Virus record (IMG/VR): IMGVR_UViG_3300011126_000140
Coordinates: 1-38,243 of that record
Direction: 5' to 3' (one strand)
Source of the DNA: a virus
DNA length: 38,243 nt
A program made the position numbers and the translations under genes. Positions 30,339 through 36,810 of the stretch are shown one piece after another. The notes beneath the pieces were generated by a model, which had not been told where the DNA came from, searched no databases, and saw only the letters and a program-made list of their open reading frames with translations. Position 1 is the stretch's first letter. The number at the start of each line of letters is the position of its first letter.

Positions 30339-30822
30339 CTATCAATACCTCCGGTTTTTGATATTCTTCGTAATAACTTGTATCACTTTTAATAATTTCA
30401 ATATGATTAATAATAACAGGTATCCTGTAACGGTGCAATGAAGATCTGCCCTCTATAAAAGAAAGGTCTTGTATTGTTTTAGTTCTAAAGATCCTTATAT
30501 TATTTTCTTCCATTTTATTTATAGCTTCATTTGAATTAATGGCCATTAAAACTTCATGTCGTCTTAATTTAGCAGATGTATCCTGACTTGTTATTTCTAC
30601 AATATATTCCGTATTCATAGTTAAAAACTGTTCTTGTTGTTTAGTTTCATTATTAAACTTATTTACATTTGAAATTATAGTATCTAACCCTGTAGAAATA
30701 ACAACATAAATAGCCTTATCGCTTGGCGCTTTAAAGTTTTGATCATATAAAACAACTCTACCAGTAGGCAAGTTTAATCTATCTTGAATAATTTGCGCTA
30801 ATACTTTATCAGGTTGACTCAA
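30331..30822 (-). CDS. Tail terminator / neck protein candidate
   Basis: The start is taken as TTG 30822 because GGTGGAGG lies 6 bases upstream; longer frames start at 30843 or 30864 inside the previous gene. The 163-residue protein has an alpha/beta start (KVLAQIIQDRLNLPTGRVVL) and strands SDKAIYVVIST and TEYIVEITSQD, then RRHEVLMAINSNEAIN and a terminal beta pair. The position directly before the sheath gene is that of the tail terminator in Mu-like and related myoviruses. Family match is moderate. Confidence 0.6.
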   Translation of the reverse strand: MSQPDKVLAQIIQDRLNLPTGRVVLYDQNFKAPSDKAIYVVISTGLDTIISNVNKFNNETKQQEQFLTMNTEYIVEITSQDTSAKLRRHEVLMAINSNEAINKMEENNIRIFRTKTIQDLSFIEGRSSLHRYRIPVIINHIEIIKSDTSYYEEYQKPEVLIDE

Positions 30823-31153
30823 TATAATCCTCCACCGCTTCATATTTTTGAAAACCTGACTCACTCCAATTATTAGCAGATTCTATTCTATATCGAATAT
30901 TGTCTTTTATAATTACATCATCAGTTTTTAATAATGGTCCATCTTCTACAATTATAGACCACCATGTCCACGTCCTTTGTTCTTCAGGCTTTCTATTAAC
31001 CTTAGCGGCCGGCATAGGTTGAAAATTACAATCTAAGACCGCATCAGCTTCAGCCTCTACAGTTTCAAAATCAACCACTGACTGAGTAACTATTTTAACA
31101 TTAGTTTTTTTAGTCCAACCCCTTAAGGTTTTCTTCATCCAAGGAACTGCCAT
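30809..31153 (-). CDS. Head closure / head-tail joining protein candidate
   Basis: The protein is 114 residues. The N-terminus is basic (KKTLRGWTKKTNVKI). The core has beta strands with WTWWSIIVEDGPLLKTDDVI, IKDNIRYRIESANNWSESGF and QKYEAVEDY, which is the pattern of small head-closure proteins ('..DxIxxxxxxYRVxxxxxWSxxGYxxYxxx'). It closes the head after packaging and joins the neck. It lies between the gpG-like and terminator genes. Confidence 0.65.
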   Translation of the reverse strand: MAVPWMKKTLRGWTKKTNVKIVTQSVVDFETVEAEADAVLDCNFQPMPAAKVNRKPEEQRTWTWWSIIVEDGPLLKTDDVIIKDNIRYRIESANNWSESGFQKYEAVEDYIEST

Positions 31154-31656
31154 TATTTACCCACCTTTGAGGTTATGGATTTTCGAAGTGTTCCATCAAC
31201 TATTAGTTTAGCAGTTGAACCACCCTTACCCTTAATTGTTGATTCTGCTAAATCAGGCCATTGACCAAATCCACCAGTATCAAAAGCCTCTTGTATTCTT
31301 GCCTCTCCAGCAATACCAATCAACTTAAACAAACCCTCTATGTTACTTTCTTCTAAAAACTTTTGTACTTTTGGTGATATACTTTTTTCTATCTCTGAAC
31401 CACCTGTTTCAAGTGGCATTTTAATAAATGACCTTTCAGGAATAACAGTACCCCTATTCCTTCCAGCCTTATCAGTTCCAAACTCATGAACAGCACCAAC
31501 ACCAGCAACAGTTAAATCACCCTCTACGGTTGCACCCTGTTCACCTAAAATACCAATATCAACATAGTAATTGGTTTCCAACTCTTTTATTAAGTTTTCA
31601 AGACCTGAGAAATCACCCTTTACATATGATTCACCATTCTTAATATGAAAACTCAT
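31153..31656 (-). CDS. Virion morphogenesis / neck protein (gp10-gpG-like)
   Basis: The start is ATG 31656, overlapping the previous stop (ATGA); a longer frame to 31776 is unlikely. The 167-residue protein shows VGAVHEFGTDKAGRNRGTVI then PERSFIKMPLE, the hallmark of phage morphogenesis/HK97 gp10-like neck proteins, and ends with GQWPDLAESTIKGKGGSTAK and LRKSITSKV. It helps to complete the tail or neck. Its neighbours are the DUF4054 adaptor and the head-closure protein. Confidence 0.85.
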   Translation of the reverse strand: MSFHIKNGESYVKGDFSGLENLIKELETNYYVDIGILGEQGATVEGDLTVAGVGAVHEFGTDKAGRNRGTVIPERSFIKMPLETGGSEIEKSISPKVQKFLEESNIEGLFKLIGIAGEARIQEAFDTGGFGQWPDLAESTIKGKGGSTAKLIVDGTLRKSITSKVGK

Positions 31657-32075
31657 GGTTGAGTTGCACCTCCTACAACGTAAACAGCACCATCTATATA
31701 CGGCTTTGCTAACATTATATATTTTTGACCATAATAAGTAGTTGAATATAGAGCATAATCCCCGCTGGTCATCCATTCGGGAACAACAAGGGATTCAGAT
31801 ATACCATCAGCTGACCGGCTGGCCTGGTTAAATGCAGCCTGACCACCTGAATCAGCAGCATCCAAATCATTAGTTAAAAAATGTGCTGTTAAATATAATA
31901 AGGCCTGTTTACAGGTTGCCTCATCTGGGAATAGGTTTTCATTAAAAGTTGCAACGGCTTCAGCTATAGCCTGATCAATGTCTTTATCTCTTACATCTGG
32001 CAAAGTCTCGCTATATGTAAATTGACCCCTATCAAAGTAATCCTTAAACTCTGTAGCCGTTATAGTGCAACTCAT
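31653..32075 (-). CDS. Head-tail adaptor protein (DUF4054 family)
   Basis: The protein is 140 residues. TATEFKDYFDRGQFTYSETL then PDVRDKDIDQAIAEAVATFN and EATCKQALLYLTAHFLTNDL are the helices of DUF4054 adaptors. The C-terminal half (MTSGDYALYSTTYYGQKYIM) is the usual loop-sheet region. It attaches under the portal ring and starts the neck. Confidence 0.88.
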   Translation of the reverse strand: MSCTITATEFKDYFDRGQFTYSETLPDVRDKDIDQAIAEAVATFNENLFPDEATCKQALLYLTAHFLTNDLDAADSGGQAAFNQASRSADGISESLVVPEWMTSGDYALYSTTYYGQKYIMLAKPYIDGAVYVVGGATQP

Positions 32076-32314
32076 TATTTTTTACCTTTCTGCTTTGCAG
32101 CTTCCTTGTCAAAAGCTTCTTTTTTCTGCTTCTCAATCTCTGCTAAATGCTTTTTATAATCATCCTCAGATACAGCAGCCGGAAACTTATCAATAATTTT
32201 CTTAGCTTCATCGGTACCAAATGTTAAACCCTTCCCAGGATGTATACACTGATGACCGTCAAAAGTTCTATTATAGATTATAGGCTTCTTACCCTTATTG
32301 AATACTTTTGGCAT
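32075..32314 (-). CDS. Small head/neck-region protein, 79 aa
   Basis: NKGKKPIIYNRTFDGHQCIH followed by PGKGLTFGTDEAKKIIDKFP is a small beta domain that also occurs in the gene just upstream (32314-32748). The end is Lys/Glu-rich helix (EIEKQKKEAFDKEAAKQKGK). The two are probably paralogues that arose by tandem duplication. The domain type, with 'PGxxLxx.xxxAxxxxxxxP', is common in phage head modules without known function. Confidence 0.6.
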   Translation of the reverse strand: MPKVFNKGKKPIIYNRTFDGHQCIHPGKGLTFGTDEAKKIIDKFPAAVSEDDYKKHLAEIEKQKKEAFDKEAAKQKGKK

Positions 32315-32748
32315 TACTTACCACCTTTATCCGCTTTTAACTCTGAAATCTCTTTTTCAAGTTCTGCAACCTTTTTAGTTGAAGTTTCTAAATCTTCAGT
32401 CAACATTTTGTTTTCTTCAACAAGATCCCCGTTTGCTTTTTCAAGTTCTGCAACCTTTTTAGTTAAAACACCTGTATCAACTTTTTCAGAGTCAGATACT
32501 AAATCTTTAGCATACATAAAATCCCGTGGATATCCGTCTACCATCTTAGCAGCAGAATCCACATCAAGAGAAAGGCTTTTACCTGGATTACTTACAACCT
32601 TTTCATACTGAGGCACATCAGTTTCAACCTTAGCACCTTCAATAGTCTTAGTTTCCTTTTTCATTCCAATAAACTTATTTAAAGGCCATGTTCTCTTACC
32701 TTTATTATAAATACTAACTGTTTCAACAGACTTTTTATTTTTAGCCAT
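32314..32748 (-). CDS. Head-region protein with coiled-coil tail, 144 aa
   Basis: The N-terminal 80 residues (SIYNKGKRTWPLNKFIGM, then NPGKSLSLDVDSAAKMVDGY and PRDF) match the domain of the 79-residue protein downstream. The C-terminal 50 residues are a coiled coil in which TKKVAELEK occurs twice, 33 residues apart by count of the two copies, reflecting an internal DNA repeat. It may be a minor head or neck component. It starts directly after the Rossmann-like gene. Confidence 0.6.
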   Translation of the reverse strand: MAKNKKSVETVSIYNKGKRTWPLNKFIGMKKETKTIEGAKVETDVPQYEKVVSNPGKSLSLDVDSAAKMVDGYPRDFMYAKDLVSDSEKVDTGVLTKKVAELEKANGDLVEENKMLTEDLETSTKKVAELEKEISELKADKGGK

Positions 32749-33236
32749 TATACCACCCCATAAATACGGTCTTTAAAAAATATTCGTGACTCTTCAGGTA
32801 TTATTATTTCAATCCCCAAAGCTTCAGCCCTACCAATCATATAAAACAATGTATCCCTTTGATTAACGTATTCCTCTTTAGAGGCCATATCTAAACCAAA
32901 CAGATATATTTTCTCATACTTATATTCTATAGCCAATGCCAACATCCAAGATACAGAGGAACCAAAAACAGGACCATATTTATCTAACATGTTTTTTACT
33001 GGATATACATTATCACCAAAAGGAAAAGCAGTTACAACCTGACTCTTAATATCAGTTAACCACTTTTCCCATACATCCGGTTTATGAAGATTAAAAACTA
33101 AATCAACTTTATCCGGTATCATTTTTTCATAAATAGAGGACACCACCCAGGTATCCCCCTCTACAGTATAACACCCATCATATCCAGCACTACGGCCAAC
33201 AATACAAAGGGTATTACTTTTAGGTTGCTGTTTCAT
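32748..33236 (-). CDS. Rossmann-like protein of the head module, 162 aa
   Basis: The start is ATG 33236, preferred over an adjacent TTG. NTLCIVGRSAGYDGC is a nucleotide-binding-like first strand and loop. VDLVFNLHKPDVWEKW, VFGSSVSWMLALAIEYKYEK then IYLFGLDMA and IIIPEES follow. This combination recurs in phage and gene-transfer-agent head regions with unknown function. It overlaps the capsid gene by 17 bases. It could bind a nucleotide or be a chaperone; neither is shown. Confidence 0.6.
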   Translation of the reverse strand: MKQQPKSNTLCIVGRSAGYDGCYTVEGDTWVVSSIYEKMIPDKVDLVFNLHKPDVWEKWLTDIKSQVVTAFPFGDNVYPVKNMLDKYGPVFGSSVSWMLALAIEYKYEKIYLFGLDMASKEEYVNQRDTLFYMIGRAEALGIEIIIPEESRIFFKDRIYGVV

Positions 33237-34293
33237 CAAGATACAACACTTCTCTTTTTCTATTGATAAGAGTACCAGAATACTGACCGTAACCCGCCTG
33301 TATCCAGTTAATCTTATTTGTAGTATCTGCCTCTAATAAAGTAAGATCTACAGGAATAGACATTTTTAATGTCTCTGGATCATACTTGTAAAGAGCATAT
33401 CTGTTTTTAGAAATACCTCTTGAAGCATTTCTTGCAGAATCAGAATAAGATAAACCAAGAACCTGAAAACCTTCATTCTGTGTTGTTTTTCTCATAGCAT
33501 TTAATAAATACTCTAATTTAGAGATATTAGGAAATGATGGAGAATAAGGCGCAGACATACCAAGATAATCAGAGTTTGGCATAACAAACGTGTCAGGCAG
33601 TGCCGTATCGTTTGAGTTTGCAAAATATGCCGGTAAAATACCAGCAACAAAAGCGGTAAACTCTGTTTCTGTCATCTCACTTAAAGGCTTAGTGATAAGG
33701 GTAGTATTAATATTAACCTCATCATCATTTAAAAGACCTTTTAAAGCTGTAGTCACAGGATGACCAAGGAAACAAGTTTCCTGAATACCTAAATCCCAGT
33801 TTTTCTTTAAAGACTTCATTTTCCCACTTACAACATCCCAGTTGTTAGCGGCCGCAGCCTTAGATATTTCCATGATTGTCCAGCCACATTGTTTAGCCCA
33901 CGTTTTAACAGGCATAGATAATTTATCTAAACCAGCGCCAACCTGTGCAAGTCTGGAAGTTTCTGTTTGAATATCTACATCACCTTCGTAGAATGATCCA
34001 CCAGTATGGAAAGTAAGGTTTTGAACAATATCTTCCATCCAGGAACCTTCACCAACATCTACAGGAACAAAATCAGCCGGCGCAATCTCGTAAAACTTCT
34101 GTTCTACAATTTGTGACCGGATATGTGTCAGAGTATCAATAATATACTGAAAACCTGAACTTGATGTATCAATATCACCATTTGCATTTAACAGCGTATA
34201 TCTTCCATTTCCAACAGTAGCCGGCAATCCTAAAGGATTCCGCATACCATTAGCATTTTTAAGGGTTTTCCCTAAAACTTTAGACTTTTTCAC
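33220..34293 (-). CDS. Major capsid protein (DUF2184-type)
   Basis: The protein is 357 residues from GTG 34293, with GGGGG 5 bases upstream. FYEIAPADFVPVDVGEGSWM, HTGGSFYEGDVDIQTETSRL, KTWAKQCGWTIMEISKAAAA and CFLGHPVTTALKGLLND are typical of DUF2184, an HK97-fold capsid family. The protein builds the head shell together with the decoration protein and DUF2213 scaffold upstream. It is the expected third gene after the MuF protein. Confidence 0.9.
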   Translation of the reverse strand: MKKSKVLGKTLKNANGMRNPLGLPATVGNGRYTLLNANGDIDTSSSGFQYIIDTLTHIRSQIVEQKFYEIAPADFVPVDVGEGSWMEDIVQNLTFHTGGSFYEGDVDIQTETSRLAQVGAGLDKLSMPVKTWAKQCGWTIMEISKAAAANNWDVVSGKMKSLKKNWDLGIQETCFLGHPVTTALKGLLNDDEVNINTTLITKPLSEMTETEFTAFVAGILPAYFANSNDTALPDTFVMPNSDYLGMSAPYSPSFPNISKLEYLLNAMRKTTQNEGFQVLGLSYSDSARNASRGISKNRYALYKYDPETLKMSIPVDLTLLEADTTNKINWIQAGYGQYSGTLINRKREVLYLDETAT

Positions 34294-34294
34294 A

Positions 34295-34765
34295 TTAACC
34301 CCCTATTAGAACCCTAATTAACTGGTCGGCTGCTGTAGCCTTATCCAGAGCAACACCTAGAACCGTTTCGGCTGTAGTTGTTACAACATTACCAGGAGTA
34401 GCAAGAACTAAGGACACATTTGCACCCCTTGCAATTGCAGCACCAGCATTTAACCACATAACTGCACCTTTTCCAGCAGCCTGAACAATATTACCTTTTT
34501 CGGTAGTATTCTTTTTAGTATTAAATACATTAACACCAAAAATAGCATCTGCATCAAGACCCCTAACATCTACGATAGGAGGAACACCAGCAACATCATT
34601 TCCAGCAAGATCAATAAGCTTTAAACCTTCACCTGGAACAACTCCAGCACTTGCCGACTCAGGAGAAAGAAGAACAGTAAAAACCGCCGCATTATTTCCA
34701 GTCTGAAGATCTAACTCACCAACAACATTACCCTGTTTAAATTGATTCATATTAACTGTAGACAT
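34295..34765 (-). CDS. Head decoration/cement protein
   Basis: The protein is 156 residues, rich in Ala, Val and Gly, with beta strands and no enzymatic motif (NAAVFTVLLSPESASAGVVP, then KGAVMWLNAGAAIARGANVS). Position between the protease/scaffold and the capsid gene and the composition fit a capsid cement or head-stabilising protein. The ending IRVLIGG is typical of small capsid-bound beta barrels. Confidence 0.7.
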   Translation of the reverse strand: MSTVNMNQFKQGNVVGELDLQTGNNAAVFTVLLSPESASAGVVPGEGLKLIDLAGNDVAGVPPIVDVRGLDADAIFGVNVFNTKKNTTEKGNIVQAAGKGAVMWLNAGAAIARGANVSLVLATPGNVVTTTAETVLGVALDKATAADQLIRVLIGG

Positions 34766-35778
34766 TATTTACCTGCCTTTTGTCTTATGGATGAACCATA
34801 ACGGGATATACCCTTATTAACTCTATCCTCAACTGTATTAACTACAATTTTAGGACCCTGCTCTTCGCTGGATGCTGCATTTTTAATTTTAATAAAATGC
34901 TTTTTCCCCTCTTCTTTCTCTTTCACAGAGTTTTGACGGGTTTCATCAATAACATCTTCAGCAACTTCATCCTGTGGAGGTTCAGCATTTTCCATGCTTT
35001 TACACATATTATACATGTCTTTAATGGTCATCTTCTCACCATCAACCTCAATCTCATCATCCATACTAAACACAGTTTCAGAATCTGAGTTTTCCACTGA
35101 CTCGGATTTTTTAGCCTTATACATCTCAATTAGTTCAGATAATGGTATTTCTGTACCATCCTCTAATTGGACAACACCATCTTCCATGTTCTCTAAAACT
35201 TCGTCATCCTCTTTCTTTGGAGGCTCCTGATTTTTTAGAGGCGTTTTCTTTTTTCTTTTAAACATAAGCTTAAACCCTTCCCCTTTGGTTTTACTATTTT
35301 TTATTATCCAGGCCTTTTCATACCTCGGATTAGGAACAACAGCCATATGAATATACTCACCGTTTAATACTTCCTCGTCATAATCCACGTTGTGAACTGT
35401 TCCACCTTCAGTACTTGCCTCGGTTACATCATAGGCACAAGAGACAGAAAAACCCTCATTATCTATATTATTCTGAGTTTCTTCATCCCAAATCATCATA
35501 TCGACCCAGTACCAACCGCTTTTTTCATCATAACCACTATCTGAGACAACGCCGTCCGCAATTTCTTCCTTTTCCTCAACAGACATATTAAATAAATCTT
35601 CTGGCCTTTTGTCTGTATGTTCAAAGTTTACGACTGGCATACCTACAAAAGTCGACATCATTCGATCAAGTGCAGCTTTCTGCACGAGAACAACCCCGAT
35701 TCCTTCAGCGGTATAGTCTGCTAATCCTGGTTCTATGTAATAAGCTCTGTACTTTCTAGGTACCGAATTCTTTCTCAT
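34765..35778 (-). CDS. Head protease/scaffold (DUF2213 family)
   Basis: The protein is 337 residues. The N-terminal 170 residues form the protease-like part: VVNFEHTD (H53), EGFSVSCAYDV (Ser near 109) and HMAVVPNPRYE match the DUF2213 pattern. The C-terminal half is acidic and Glu/Ser-rich (SESVENSDSETVFSMDDEIE) with helical segments, fitting an internal scaffold that is later cleaved. It assembles the prohead with the capsid protein. A consensus promoter lies directly upstream. Confidence 0.88.
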   Translation of the reverse strand: MRKNSVPRKYRAYYIEPGLADYTAEGIGVVLVQKAALDRMMSTFVGMPVVNFEHTDKRPEDLFNMSVEEKEEIADGVVSDSGYDEKSGWYWVDMMIWDEETQNNIDNEGFSVSCAYDVTEASTEGGTVHNVDYDEEVLNGEYIHMAVVPNPRYEKAWIIKNSKTKGEGFKLMFKRKKKTPLKNQEPPKKEDDEVLENMEDGVVQLEDGTEIPLSELIEMYKAKKSESVENSDSETVFSMDDEIEVDGEKMTIKDMYNMCKSMENAEPPQDEVAEDVIDETRQNSVKEKEEGKKHFIKIKNAASSEEQGPKIVVNTVEDRVNKGISRYGSSIRQKAGK

Positions 35779-35784
35779 AAAAAC

Positions 35785-35812
35785 ATTATACTCCTATTTT
35801 ATCGATTGTCAA
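35785..35812 (-). promoter_or_regulatory. Consensus promoter for the capsid block
   Basis: TTGACA (35812-35807), a 16-base spacer and TATAAT (35790-35785) on the minus strand are perfect boxes. The -35 overlaps the stop of the MuF gene, and the predicted start is at or next to the ATG at 35778. It could give a leaderless message for the scaffold, decoration and capsid genes. AGGAG in the spacer could serve read-through transcripts instead, 12 bases before the ATG. Confidence 0.65.
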
Positions 35813-36810
35813 ACAACTAAAGGTATGCTACTACAACGGCAACCAAACTCCTGCCCTGGATGTTTTCCACCAGCACCAATATTTAATTTACTTTTCCATT
35901 TACCCTTCTTAGCATCATCAATACTATCAGCGTAAACCGTTGGATCTTTCAATTGACATACTTTACCTTGCATCATCCAATGATTACCGTGACCCTCTGT
36001 AGGTTTTGGGTATAATCCACCAGGATTACCAACAACCTTAATATCGTTAGAAGTTGACCATTTATACCATTCTAATCCAGCATCAATATATCTTTCATCT
36101 CGAACCTCTGCAAGAAAAAGAGAGGTTTCCTGTCTGGCTAAAAACTTAGCTTTATTTTTAGTAACATCATATTCAACCTGGATAGAGTCAATTAAATCTT
36201 TCCTGTTATATCCGGATAAAACATTCCGCTCTACCATATCCCGTAAACGCTCTGTTTGCACTTCAGTCCAGTTAGTTATATTAATTTGTTGATTATTAGT
36301 ATAATTATCTTTCAATCTTTCTGATAACTCTGGAGACATATCTACAGATACACCAATAGAGTTTAATGTTTTATCAGCCTCTTTATTTATCTGATATAAA
36401 GGCTTATCAATAGAAAACTCTAAATTATCAATTACTGATTTTACCCTATCCGGTATTTTATCTATTAGAAACTTTATCTTTTTATTTAACTTCTCAGCTT
36501 TAGAGTTAGCAACTACAGAAGCAGCCAACACATCAGGAGGCGCAAGTCCTTCCCATTTCTTAGTACGCTTATTAAACTTTGCAAACTTTGATAGTTCCCG
36601 TGATATCCTAGAATTGAAACTTCCAGAAAAAAGACCATTTTTATAATATATCTTTCCGGTTCTTAATGCTGCTATTAGTGCATTGTTAGAATTAAGTAAA
36701 TAGTAAGGATCTTTAAGAGCTTCAAATATATCCTTCCAATACAGTTCATAGAAATAATAATTTAGGTCTTTTTCTACAGGCTTATAATAAGCCTCTTTCA
36801 TTTCTAACAC
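35809..36810 (-). CDS. Minor head protein (MuF/SPP1 gp7-like)
   Basis: The protein is 333 residues from GTG 36810, which overlaps the portal stop (TAGTG); an ATG at 36801 is the alternative. KAKFLARQETSLFLAEVRDE, then GLEWYKWSTSNDIKVVGNPG and GKHPGQEFGCRCSSIPLVV are the conserved core and Cys-rich end of MuF-like head proteins. They bind the portal inside the prohead and help DNA ejection. It directly follows the portal gene. Confidence 0.88.
   Translation of the reverse strand: MLEMKEAYYKPVEKDLNYYFYELYWKDIFEALKDPYYLLNSNNALIAALRTGKIYYKNGLFSGSFNSRISRELSKFAKFNKRTKKWEGLAPPDVLAASVVANSKAEKLNKKIKFLIDKIPDRVKSVIDNLEFSIDKPLYQINKEADKTLNSIGVSVDMSPELSERLKDNYTNNQQINITNWTEVQTERLRDMVERNVLSGYNRKDLIDSIQVEYDVTKNKAKFLARQETSLFLAEVRDERYIDAGLEWYKWSTSNDIKVVGNPGGLYPKPTEGHGNHWMMQGKVCQLKDPTVYADSIDDAKKGKWKSKLNIGAGGKHPGQEFGCRCSSIPLVV

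Noticed and set aside
31657-31776. N-terminal 40 residues of the longest frame for the gpG-like protein
   Set aside because: They overlap the DUF4054 gene, contain improbable Cys/Arg-rich text, and the ATGA junction at 31656 is the natural start.
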